Assembly (NCBI GenBank): GCA_963829965.1
Contig: CAWHLK010000062.1
Coordinates: forward strand, 169,991-233,990
Length of the DNA stretch: 64,000 nucleotides
DNA from: DASXZH01 sp963829965
Lineage (GTDB): Bacteria > Armatimonadota > Fimbriimonadia > Fimbriimonadales > Fimbriimonadaceae
Direction: 5' to 3'
Positions 55,394 to 63,599 of the stretch are shown here, in pieces. The notes beneath the pieces were generated by a model. The model saw only the letters and a list, made by a program, of their open reading frames with translations. It was not told the origin of the DNA and ran no database searches. The stretch's first letter is position 1. The number at the start of each line of letters is the position of its first letter. The position numbers and the translations under genes were made by a program.

Positions 55394-56155
55394 ATGGGCG
55401 CATCATTTAGCAGTAATTTTCTGGTTTTCGGCGAAGAGACCTATGAGACCGGCCTGTACGGTTTCTGGATCTACGTATTGCTGCTCGTCGCCATCGTATT
55501 CACCTTTCTCGCTATCGCCAAGAAAGGTTACGGCAGCAAGGTTTTCACAAGTTTCTTTACGTCCGCCTCTGAACAGATTTATCTCTTTATCGAGAACATG
55601 GTGGTGGGAGTTATCGGCGCGCACGGCCGCAAGTACATCCCCTTCATCATCACCTACTGGCTGATTATCTTTTTCGGCAACCTGCTGGCCCTGTTTATGC
55701 CATTCTCGCCCACTGCCGACCTGAGCTTTAACCTTGGTATGGCGCTGGTCGCGATTGGATACGTGCAATATGAGGGAATCCGAGCAAACGGTCTTTTCGG
55801 ACATCTCACGCACTTTGCAGGCCCCAAACTTGGGATCGGCCTGATCCCCATCACGCTCATGCTGTTCCTGATCGAGATCGTGAGCGAACTCATGAAGAAC
55901 GTTTCGTTGAGCCTTAGGCTTTACGGGAACATCCACGGCGGCCACATGGCGGTCGAGGCAATGGACAAATTCGGTGGCGCGTTCGTTCCGGTTGGCAGTC
56001 TTGTTCTCGTCTTGATCAAGTTGCTCACCGTGATCGTGCAGGCCATGATCTTTACGATTTTGACGTGCGTTTATCTCTCGCTTGTAACTCATCACGATGA
56101 GGAGCATCACGAGGCATCAACGCACGCATTGGAACCAGCGCATGGGGTTCATTAG
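55394..56155 (+). CDS. atpB: ATP synthase F0 subunit a
   Basis: 253 residues from ATG 55394 (a TTG two codons earlier is possible). The sequence VSELMKNVSLSLRLYGNIHG contains the essential Arg of the proton half-channels, and LITYWLIIFFGNLLALFMPF-type sequence precedes it. The C-terminus is His-rich (HHDEEHHEASTHALE). It forms the stator channel next to the c-ring in the inner membrane. Within the operon it precedes atpE by 37 bases. Confidence 0.95.
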   Translation: MGASFSSNFLVFGEETYETGLYGFWIYVLLLVAIVFTFLAIAKKGYGSKVFTSFFTSASEQIYLFIENMVVGVIGAHGRKYIPFIITYWLIIFFGNLLALFMPFSPTADLSFNLGMALVAIGYVQYEGIRANGLFGHLTHFAGPKLGIGLIPITLMLFLIEIVSELMKNVSLSLRLYGNIHGGHMAVEAMDKFGGAFVPVGSLVLVLIKLLTVIVQAMIFTILTCVYLSLVTHHDEEHHEASTHALEPAHGVH

Positions 56156-56192
56156 ATTGTTACGACTCAGCTAGGAGGATAGGAAAGAAAAT

Positions 56193-56396
56193 ATGCTTGG
56201 ACTTGGACTTGGAATCGCCGCTCTCGGATGCGGAATCGGTATGGGCTTGATTGGCTACGGCGCTATGCAGGGCATGTCGCGGCAGCCAGAGGCAATCGGT
56301 CGACTTCAGACCGTCATGCTCATCGCTCTCGCATTCGTCGAGTTGGTTTTCCTTTTGACGATTTTCATCGCACCCGGCACATTCGGGGGTAAGTAA
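56193..56396 (+). CDS. atpE: ATP synthase F0 subunit c
   Basis: 67 residues: two membrane helices joined by the polar loop SRQPEA (RQP). The ion-binding Glu is in TM2 (ALAFVELVFLL). No Gln in TM1 and no Ser/Thr after the Glu, so proton rather than sodium coupling is more likely. AGGAGGATAGG upstream is a strong ribosome binding site, in keeping with the many copies needed in the c-ring. A hairpin follows at 56403. Confidence 0.95.
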   Translation: MLGLGLGIAALGCGIGMGLIGYGAMQGMSRQPEAIGRLQTVMLIALAFVELVFLLTIFIAPGTFGGK

Positions 56397-56402
56397 TCAG
56401 TC

Positions 56403-56434
56403 GTTCCGGCGCTATTTTTGAGTAGCGCCGGAAC
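56403..56434 (+). promoter_or_regulatory. Intercistronic hairpin between atpE and atpF
   Basis: A perfect 12-base stem GTTCCGGCGCTA / TAGCGCCGGAAC with loop TTTTTGAG. No T run follows, so it is not a typical terminator. It would protect the 3' end of the atpE message or slow elongation, giving more subunit c than the other subunits. Confidence 0.7.
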
Positions 56435-56457
56435 ACCGGCTTTAGATAATTGAAGAC

Positions 56458-57075
56458 ATGAGCAGCGAACAGAAACCTTCTGGATCCCCGTTACCGGGCA
56501 TCATCATCGGCCTTATCTTGATGGTCGGCGGAACTTACGTTTCCGTCGCGATCACGAAAGGTCCGTTGCCGGCTCTTGCCAAGCAGGGCATCCTGATTGA
56601 TCCAGGCAAGACCCTTGGTGTGATCGGCGTCTTTCTCGTCCTTTTCCCGGCGATAAAGTTCTTCTATCTCAAGCCGCTCATCACCGCCATCGACACGCGA
56701 AACCAGGACCTGGAGAGAACCTTTTCCGAAGCGGAGGACCTGCGGACGCAGATGACGGCAATGAAGAATGACTACGAGCAGCGCCTGGCCGCAACCGAGG
56801 CCGAAGCTCGAGAGCAAATCCAGAATCAGATAAAGGAGGCCCAAAACCTCCGCACTCAACTGATGCAGGAGGCTTCCGCCAAGGCCGACGAACTTGTTAA
56901 GAAGGCTCAGGAAGAGATCGAGAACGAAAAAATCCGAGTGCTCCACGAGCTGCGCAACGAGGTCGTGAATCTCACCCTTGCCGCCACCGAAAAAGTGCTC
57001 GGCGAGAACATGAACGACGCCAGAAACCGCAAACTCATCGAAGAGTTCATCACAACCGTCGAGGTGCCTGGCTAG
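56458..57075 (+). CDS. atpF: ATP synthase F0 subunit b
   Basis: 205 residues. It has two hydrophobic segments at the N-terminus: LPGIIIGLILMVGGTYVSVA (about 12-31) and LGVIGVFLVLFPAIKFFYLK (about 53-72), then a long charged coiled coil (LERTFSEAEDLRTQMTAMKN, ASAKADELVKKAQEEIENEK). Normal b subunits have one membrane segment and about 160 residues, so the first helix is extra. It forms the peripheral stalk between F0 and F1 with delta. Followed three bases later by atpH. Confidence 0.9.
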   Translation: MSSEQKPSGSPLPGIIIGLILMVGGTYVSVAITKGPLPALAKQGILIDPGKTLGVIGVFLVLFPAIKFFYLKPLITAIDTRNQDLERTFSEAEDLRTQMTAMKNDYEQRLAATEAEAREQIQNQIKEAQNLRTQLMQEASAKADELVKKAQEEIENEKIRVLHELRNEVVNLTLAATEKVLGENMNDARNRKLIEEFITTVEVPG

Positions 57076-57078
57076 GCA

Positions 57079-57633
57079 ATGCACGACCACAAGGTTGCGA
57101 AGCGCTATGCGAACGCCTTGTATGCGGAGGCGGTAAGAAACGACGTCGTCGCCGCCGTCGAGGCGGACCTCGCCGCCATCTCGGCATTGATCGCCATTGG
57201 AACCGAGTTCCACGACTTCCTGATGACGCCCCATGTGGCTAGGGAAGAAAAGATCACGATCGCAGAACGGCTTTTTTCGGACCGGGTGACCGCGCTCACC
57301 ATGTACTTCCTGAGGCTGCTGCTCGAAAAGCGGCGAGAAACCGAGTTTGATACGATCCGCGAAGAGTTTGTGACGCTCAGACGAGAGCATAGCAACGTGC
57401 TCTATGCCGAAGTGGTTTCCGCTCAGCCGCTCGAGGAAAAGTATAGGACCGCCCTGGAAAAGAAGCTCGCCGAAAAAAGCGGTAAGGCAGTTGAAGCGGT
57501 GTACGAAGTTGACCCGAGGCTCATCGGCGGTCTAAAAGTGGTTTATGGCAACCATGTTTTGGACAACTCGGTTCAAGGCAGTTTAAGAAGGCTGAGGGAC
57601 GCACTCAGCCACGATGTTTTAAAGCAATTCTAG
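57079..57633 (+). CDS. atpH: ATP synthase F1 subunit delta
   Basis: 184 residues. KVAKRYANALYAEAVRNDVV is the conserved start; EFDTIREEFVTLRREHSNVL and DPRLIGGLKVVYGNHVLDNS with SLRRLRDAL near the C-terminus match OSCP/delta. It attaches the peripheral stalk to the alpha3beta3 head. Close spacing on both sides. Confidence 0.95.
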   Translation: MHDHKVAKRYANALYAEAVRNDVVAAVEADLAAISALIAIGTEFHDFLMTPHVAREEKITIAERLFSDRVTALTMYFLRLLLEKRRETEFDTIREEFVTLRREHSNVLYAEVVSAQPLEEKYRTALEKKLAEKSGKAVEAVYEVDPRLIGGLKVVYGNHVLDNSVQGSLRRLRDALSHDVLKQF

Positions 57634-57641
57634 GAAAAGCA

Positions 57642-59174
57642 ATGGCTATTAGACCAGAAGAGATTACAGATATCCTCCAAAAGGAACTTCAGAAGTTCGA
57701 GCGCAAGATCGATGTCGAAGAGGTCGGCACCGTATTGCAGGTTGGCGACGGTATTGCGCGTGTGTACGGCCTGCCGAACTGCAAAATGGGTGAGCTCATC
57801 GAGTTCCCCGGCGGGATCATGGGCATGGCCCTGAACCTGGAGGAAGACAGCATCGGCGCGGTCATCATCGGCGACGACACTCAGATCCGTGAAGGCGACC
57901 CGGTCAAGCAGACAGGGCGGATTATTCAGATCCCCGTCGGAAAAGGCATGATGGGACGCGTCGTGAACGCTTTAGGGCAACCCGTGGACAACAAGGGACC
58001 GATCGCAGGCGCCGAGTTCAAGCGGTTGGAAGCCCACGCCCCCGGCGTTGTGGACCGCCAACCGGTGAAAGAGCCTCTTCAAACGGGCATCAAAGCCATT
58101 GATGCAATGATCCCGATCGGCCGGGGCCAACGCGAGCTTGTCATCGGCGACCGCCAAACAGGCAAGACGGCTATTTGTATCGACACGATTCTTAACCAAA
58201 AGTCAACCCACGAGCCCGGCGGCAGCCCTGTGTTCTGCATTTACGTTGCCATCGGCCAGAAGCTTTCGAACGTCGCCCGCGTGGTTCAGACTCTGACCGA
58301 CTATGGCGCGATGGAATACACCACGGTCGTCGTGGCCAGCGCGTCCGACTCCAACGCCATGCAGTACCTGGCCCCGTTTGCGGGAGCTACGATCGGCGAA
58401 TATTTTAGGGATAACGGCCAGCACGCCCTTGCGATTTACGACGACCTTTCGAAGCACGCCGTTGCCTACCGCGCAGTTTCGCTTCTTCTGCGCCGCCCGC
58501 CTGGACGAGAGGCGTATCCCGGAGACGTGTTTTACCTCCACAGCCGCCTACTGGAGCGCGCGGCCAAGCTCAGCGATGAGCATGGCGCGGGATCTTTGAC
58601 GGCGCTGCCCATCATTGAGACCCAGTCCGGGGACGTGTCCGCTTACATTCCCACAAACGTGATTTCGATCACCGATGGCCAGATCTACCTTGAGCCGGAC
58701 CTGTTCTTTGCCGGCGTTCGGCCCGCTATCAACGTTGGCATCTCAGTCAGCCGTGTGGGTGGAAACGCCCAGATCAAGGCGATGAAACAGGTTGCGGGAA
58801 GATTGAAGCTGGAAATGGCCCAGTTCCGCGACGTGCAGGCGTTCAGCCAGTTCGCAAGCGACTTGGACAAGGCCACTCAGAACCAGCTGATTCGCGGCCA
58901 GCGCCTCACTGAGCTTCTGAAACAGGATTTGGCTTCGCCGTACGACGTTATCGACCAGATCGTCCTGATCAACGCGGGAACGTCCGGCGTCCTGGATGAG
59001 ATCCCGAACGACAAGGTTGCGGATTTCGCATCTGGCGTGCTTGCCTATGTCAAGGACAAGTATCCGGACGCGGTCGAGAGCATTCGAAGCAAGAAGGAAA
59101 TTACCAAGGAAGTCGACGAGACGCTCAAAAAGGCGTACAACGACTTCGCCACCGAGTTCAAAGCGAAAGCCTAA
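57642..59174 (+). CDS. atpA: ATP synthase F1 subunit alpha
   Basis: 510 residues, normal length. ELVIGDRQTGKTAICIDTIL is the Walker A site (GDRQTGKT), with IAIYDDLSKHAVAYRAVSLL-type sequence (LAIYDDLSKHAVAYRAVSLL), RRPPGREAYPGDVFYLHSRL, and GQIYLEPDLFFAGVRPAINV. It forms the regulatory non-catalytic sites of the F1 head together with beta, whose gene is not adjacent. Intact frame. Confidence 0.97.
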   Translation: MAIRPEEITDILQKELQKFERKIDVEEVGTVLQVGDGIARVYGLPNCKMGELIEFPGGIMGMALNLEEDSIGAVIIGDDTQIREGDPVKQTGRIIQIPVGKGMMGRVVNALGQPVDNKGPIAGAEFKRLEAHAPGVVDRQPVKEPLQTGIKAIDAMIPIGRGQRELVIGDRQTGKTAICIDTILNQKSTHEPGGSPVFCIYVAIGQKLSNVARVVQTLTDYGAMEYTTVVVASASDSNAMQYLAPFAGATIGEYFRDNGQHALAIYDDLSKHAVAYRAVSLLLRRPPGREAYPGDVFYLHSRLLERAAKLSDEHGAGSLTALPIIETQSGDVSAYIPTNVISITDGQIYLEPDLFFAGVRPAINVGISVSRVGGNAQIKAMKQVAGRLKLEMAQFRDVQAFSQFASDLDKATQNQLIRGQRLTELLKQDLASPYDVIDQIVLINAGTSGVLDEIPNDKVADFASGVLAYVKDKYPDAVESIRSKKEITKEVDETLKKAYNDFATEFKAKA

Positions 59175-59180
59175 CCCAAC

Positions 59181-60048
59181 ATGGCCACACTCAAGCAGAT
59201 CCGAACGCGCATACGCACCGCAAAAAACATCCAGCAGATAACGCGGGCGATGAAGCTGGTTGCGGCGGCGCGTTTGAAGAAGGCAACGGACCGGGTGTTC
59301 GAGGCCCGCGAATACAGCGAGAAGCTGCGTGAACTCATGTTGAACCTCTCGTCCGCGGGCGAACTGCCGCAGCATCCCCTGATGGACAAGCGGCCGGTTA
59401 AGAACGTTCTGTTGATTTTGTTGACGGCCGACCGCGGCCTTGCCGGTTCGTACAACACGAACTTGCTTAAGAAAGCGGGTGAGTTTTTGCGCGGGCAATC
59501 GGTTCCGATTTCCATGATCGGCGTCGGCAAAAAGGGCACCGGGTTCTTTAACAAGCGGGGCGTCAAGATTTTGGAGACCATCCCCGTCCAAGGAACCGGC
59601 GCGCGGCTGCAAGACGCGCAGCACATTTGCGACGTTTCCAAGGAGATGTACGAGTCGGGCCAGGTGGACAGCGTGTTCATCTGCTACAGCAAGTTCTTTT
59701 CCCCGATCCGGCAGATTCCGCAGGTGGTGCAGCTATTGCCCATTGAGCCGCCCAAGGAAAGCGCCGAAGAAGCCAAAGGCCCTGGAATCAATTTCTGCTT
59801 TTGAGCCCAATGCGACGGAGTTGCTGGGCACCCTGCTTCCCCGCTACTTCTTGACGCTCGTTTGGCAAGCTTTGTTGGAGGCTACGGCGAGCGAGCATGG
59901 AGCACGCATGAGCGCGATGACGAGCGCGACCGAAAACGCGGGCAAGATGATCAACACGCTGACGTTGAAGGCTAACCGCGAGCGGCAGGCGTCGATCACG
60001 ACGCAGATTCTGGAAGTCGTCGGCGGCGCGGAAGCGTTGAACGGTTAG
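59181..60048 (+). CDS. atpG: ATP synthase F1 subunit gamma, one frameshift
   Basis: About 288 residues. MATLKQIRTRIRTAKNIQQI, TRAMKLVAAARLKKA and VLLILLTADRGLAGSYNTNL are family hallmarks. At about 59795 the frame changes; FEPNATELLGTLLPRYFLTL, EHGARMSAMTSATENAGKMI and RQASITTQILEVVGGAEAL complete the normal C-terminal helix that turns inside the F1 head. The gene is the last of the operon here: a minus-strand xylulokinase follows, and no atpD or atpC is seen. Confidence 0.94.
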
Positions 60049-60289
60049 GCAGGCCTGCGAAGGCGTGCCAATGGTTAACCCATTTTGTAAGTTGGTTCCA
60101 AATCATGGAATACGACCGCCGGACCCGAACGATAATCTTGCCGCACCCCCGGGAGCAATCCAGCAGAGTTCACCCCTCTCAATCTCCCCTCAAGGGGAGA
60201 TCGAGAGGGGTGACCTTTAGGTTGCCCACATCGTAAGGTTGGTTCCAAATCATGAAACTCGAGCGGAAATTGATCTCTTTTCAGGCGCT
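60049..60289. repeat. Direct repeats around a strong hairpin
   Basis: GTAAGTTGGTTCCAAATCATG (60088-60107 and flanking base) and GTAAGGTTGGTTCCAAATCA (60233-60252) are direct repeats about 146 bases apart. Between them CACCCCTCTC..TCTCCCCT and AGGGGAGA..GAGAGGGGTG (60171-60212) form a long hairpin. It could be a small non-autonomous mobile element or a transcription end for the convergent atp operon and xylB. Confidence 0.65.
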
Positions 60290-61744
60290 TCAAGGCAAGC
60301 CAGATTTCCAAACCTCATACGCATCTTCCAACTGCGCATCCGAAACCGGCTCGTAAGTTGCCACGACTTCAACGCCTTTGAACGCATCTTTGGGGTCGGG
60401 GAAAATGCCTAGGCCAATCGCTGCGCCGCGGGCGGCGCCTGCGGCGCCGTCGGTGTTCCATATTTCCACAGTTGCGCCGGTTAGGTTGGAGAAGGTTTGG
60501 GCGAAGACCGGGCTTAGGAACAGATTTGCGTGGCCGGCTTTCACATGTTTGGCCGAGATGCCTGCTTCCATGCCGTAACGCAGCGCGAAGGCGATTCCCT
60601 CTTGGGCGGCACGGCACAGGTGCTTTGCGTCATGGCGGGAAAACTCGAGTCCCTCCAGAGAAGCGCCGGGCGAACGGTTGCCCAGAATCCGTTCGGCCCC
60701 GTTTCCGAAGGGGTAGAACTTCAGGCCATCGCTGCCAACCGGCGCCTGCGCCGCCAGCCGGTTCATTTCGTTATAACTATGACGGCCTTCAAAGACGCGG
60801 TTCCGGAGCCAACTGTTCAAAGAGCCGCAGCCGTTGATGCAAAGCAGCAGGCCGTAGCGGTGGGATTCGTCGCGGTCGTTCACGTGCAGAAAGGTGTTGA
60901 AGCGCTGGCCGGGATCTAGAACGGCCCTGGCGGCGACTCCGTAAACTACCCCGGAGGTGCCGGCGGTTGCCGCCACATCGCCATCTTCCAGACAGCTTAG
61001 GGATAGCGCGTTGTTGGGCTGATCGCCGGCCCGGTAGGTGATAGGGATCCCGGCAACCAGGCCAAGTTCAGCGGCAACGGAAGCCCGTAGCTCCGATTGA
61101 ATGCCAAACGTTGGAACCCTCGGCGGGAGGATGGACCCGGGAGCTCCGGTTTGCCGAAGAACAGGCTCGGCCGGCCAGTTCTCTTCAAAATCCCAGAGGG
61201 TCATTTCGGAGAGGCCCGTATATGTGGTCGCCGCAGTTCCGCTCAGACGCAAGGCGATGTAATCTCCAGGGAGCATCGCATACTTGGACCTTCCGAGAGA
61301 AGCGGGCTCGTTATCGGCCACCCACTTCAGCTTGGCAGCGGTGAAGTTTCCCGGCGCGTTGAGCAAGTGCCCAAAGCAATATTCCTTCCCCAGAGCCTCC
61401 AACATCGCCTCGCCGGAGGCAGCCGCACGCCCGTCGCACCAAATGATCGCCGGCCTTACCGGCTTGGACTCGGCATCGACCAGAACAAGCCCATGCATCT
61501 GGTAGCCGATCCCTATCGCCTCGACATCCGCACGGAGTTCGGCCGGCATGGAAAGGATAGCCTCCTTGGAGCGCTCCCACCAGGAATCGGGATCCTGCTC
61601 AGCCCAGCCCGGCTGAGGCGACAGGATCGGCAACTCGATCCCGGAAGGCGCGGTTGCGGAAGCCACAACCTTCCCGCTGTCGGCGTTCCAGATCGAAGCC
61701 TTTATCGAGGACGTGCCAACATCAATGCCGAGATAGCTTCCCAA
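60290..61744 (-). CDS. xylB: Xylulokinase (FGGY family)
   Basis: 484 residues. SYLGIDVGTSSIKASIWNAD is the N-terminal phosphate-binding segment, GYQMHGLVLVDAESKPVRPA and IIWCDGRA follow, YRAGDQPNNALSLSCLEDGD carries the catalytic Asp, and AATAGTSGVVYG with GAAGAARGAAIGLG are FGGY signatures. It phosphorylates D-xylulose with ATP to the pentose-phosphate intermediate. No xylose isomerase or transporter is adjacent, so another FGGY sugar cannot be excluded. Its ATG is two bases after the stop of the upstream LolA-like gene. Confidence 0.88.
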   Translation of the reverse strand: MGSYLGIDVGTSSIKASIWNADSGKVVASATAPSGIELPILSPQPGWAEQDPDSWWERSKEAILSMPAELRADVEAIGIGYQMHGLVLVDAESKPVRPAIIWCDGRAAASGEAMLEALGKEYCFGHLLNAPGNFTAAKLKWVADNEPASLGRSKYAMLPGDYIALRLSGTAATTYTGLSEMTLWDFEENWPAEPVLRQTGAPGSILPPRVPTFGIQSELRASVAAELGLVAGIPITYRAGDQPNNALSLSCLEDGDVAATAGTSGVVYGVAARAVLDPGQRFNTFLHVNDRDESHRYGLLLCINGCGSLNSWLRNRVFEGRHSYNEMNRLAAQAPVGSDGLKFYPFGNGAERILGNRSPGASLEGLEFSRHDAKHLCRAAQEGIAFALRYGMEAGISAKHVKAGHANLFLSPVFAQTFSNLTGATVEIWNTDGAAGAARGAAIGLGIFPDPKDAFKGVEVVATYEPVSDAQLEDAYEVWKSGLP

Positions 61745-61746
61745 AA

Positions 61747-62458
61747 TCAGAAATCAAACAGCTTGTCGGAAAGACCCACGTTGATGTTCATTTTGGTGTA
61801 TCGGGTGACGCCGGCCACGTGGTCGTCCACATTCTTCACCGTAGCTTGCGACGGGAACCAGATGCCGTTCTGCTCCTCGGGGTCTTCGTAGATGAAGGTC
61901 GCCATTTCGTGGCCATCCTGAGCGAACCACACGCGCTTCGTGATGTACTTCTTTTGCGGGTCAACCCAAACGCGGTGCCTGGACGTGTCGTGGTATTTCG
62001 GCTTCTTGTAGGTCAGGTCAAAAACCAGGTCGCCGGTCTCCCGGTCCTGGCGAACAAACGTCGCATCGAACCGCTCTTCAAACAAAGAAGGCGTCGAAAA
62101 TTCCGAACTCCATCACAAGCTGCTGCTTGCCGGGGGCGTCGGCGACGTTCTCCACTTTGCCCAAGTGCAGCTTCACGATCCGGTATTCCAATCGGCCGTC
62201 GTTTTCGATGTACTGGACAGTCGTTCCCTCCGCCTTGGATTCCAGCTTCACCATGAACGGTTCTTTTACTTCCGCGTTCATGGACGAGAACCGAAACGAC
62301 ATCCCAAAATCCTTGTTGATCTTGGCAAGCTCTTTCTGGTCCGACTTTACGACCTTGGCCGTAAAAGTGCAATCTTTAAAGTTGGGCTGAACGATGTCCT
62401 GCCACGTATAAGAGCCGCCAAGCGCGCCGGACGACATCAAAGCAATCAAGCCAATCAT
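61747..62458 (-). CDS. LolA-like (outer-membrane lipoprotein-sorting type) protein, one frameshift
   Basis: About 236 residues with a signal peptide (MIGLIALMSSGALGGSY). FSSMNAEVKEPFMVKLESKA and EYRIVKLHLGKVENVADAPG lead to EFGIFDAF, where the frame changes (about 62090) and FEERFDATFVRQDRETGDLV, TSRHRVWVDPQKKYITKRVW and WFPSQATVKNVDDHVAGVTR follow. This is a LolA-fold/DUF1571-like domain of the secreted type. It could bind lipids or lipoproteins in the periplasm. It overlaps operon-like with xylB, probably by chance. Confidence 0.75.
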
Positions 62459-62555
62459 ATTGAACTAATCCACACTCCTCATATCAACCAAAGAATAGAC
62501 GCATGAGGGATTCCAACCGCCACGGACGGTTTGCTCATGAGTTACACTTGACCCT

Positions 62556-63599
62556 GTGATGTACGATCCGCTGGTACGTTTTCTATCCCAGCGTTCCGCC
62601 CAATATCAGCGCCGAGCCCGTTTGCGCATTCTTGGCTCTGGCGAACTCACCGACGCGGCGGTCAGCATCTACCAAGAACTGGGTGGCCCCATCCTGCGCT
62701 ACACAGCAACTTCGACCCTGCTTTCCCTAGCGTCTATCGTTTTTGTTTTTGACTACGTATTACCAAGCCTTGGAGTCACCAACAACCCCAACAGCATCGC
62801 GGTGCAGCTTGGAGAGGCAGCTTTTTCCATCGGCATGGCACTGGCGGTTGGCGCGCCCCTGCTGGGGATCGGGGTCGGGTTTTCCAGCGCTTTTGTGACG
62901 GGCCTCGCTTCGGATTACATGAACGGGCAAATGGCGAAGCCTCTGGAGCACGTCAAAGAGGCGCGAAAGCTCCTACCCAAGATCATTCTTCTGGGGATTT
63001 GGCAAACGTTGTACGCTTCCATTTGGCTTATCCTCGGACTGGGATGCCTCGCGATCAGCGCGTACTTCTTTGGCTCCTCGACGGACTCTTCCTTCTTGGC
63101 GGGTTTGGTCGCTTTCTTGGCCGGGCTTGGGCTGTTTCTTGGGAGCATCGCCTTTCCTATCGTGCTGGCCAGACAGATCCTCATTCTTCCCATCGTGGTG
63201 ATCGAGAAACTTGGAATCCGCGCTGCCGCCCGGCGAAACCGCGAACTGATGAGGCAAAGCAAGATCCATTCATCGGGGTACTCGCACGCCGGAACCATTT
63301 CGATCCTGACTTATCTGCTCGTGCTGTTCATCTGGGGTGGTTCCTATTCGGTCACCGGAATGATCAACGTGCAAGCCCGCATCGACGAGTGGCTTCGAGG
63401 GAGCGCCTGGCATGAGCTGGCGAGTTCTACGGTGAAGTTCCTGCCCCTTTTTGTGACCCTTTGGACCGTAATCCCTGTGTGGTGCGCGGCCGCCACCCTC
63501 CTTTATTACGAACGGCGAACGCGGGTCGAGGGATATGACATCGAAGCCCTGGCCCAGGACCTCAGCAAGCATGTTAAAAAGAATCGTTTCGAGCTGTAG
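62556..63599 (+). CDS. Polytopic membrane protein of unknown function
   Basis: 347 residues with about six membrane helices: YTATSTLLSLASIVFVFDYV, LALAVGAPLLGIGVGF-type (GMALAVGAPLLGIGVGFSSA), IWQTLYASIWLILGLGCLAI, LAGLGLFLGSIAFPIVLARQ, ISILTYLLVLFIWGG, and FLPLFVTLWTVIPVWCAAAT. The segment VVIEKLGIRAAARRNRELMR between helices and a final cytosolic tail (YYERRTRVEGYDIEALAQDL) resemble the glycerophosphodiester phosphodiesterase membrane-domain family, but I cannot confirm it. Its end overlaps the next gene by 29 bases. Confidence 0.7.
   Translation: MMYDPLVRFLSQRSAQYQRRARLRILGSGELTDAAVSIYQELGGPILRYTATSTLLSLASIVFVFDYVLPSLGVTNNPNSIAVQLGEAAFSIGMALAVGAPLLGIGVGFSSAFVTGLASDYMNGQMAKPLEHVKEARKLLPKIILLGIWQTLYASIWLILGLGCLAISAYFFGSSTDSSFLAGLVAFLAGLGLFLGSIAFPIVLARQILILPIVVIEKLGIRAAARRNRELMRQSKIHSSGYSHAGTISILTYLLVLFIWGGSYSVTGMINVQARIDEWLRGSAWHELASSTVKFLPLFVTLWTVIPVWCAAATLLYYERRTRVEGYDIEALAQDLSKHVKKNRFEL

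Noticed and set aside
59780..59806. Programmed frameshift or recoding in atpG
   Set aside because: Essential single-copy gene, no known recoding in atpG, and the break fits the general indel pattern.
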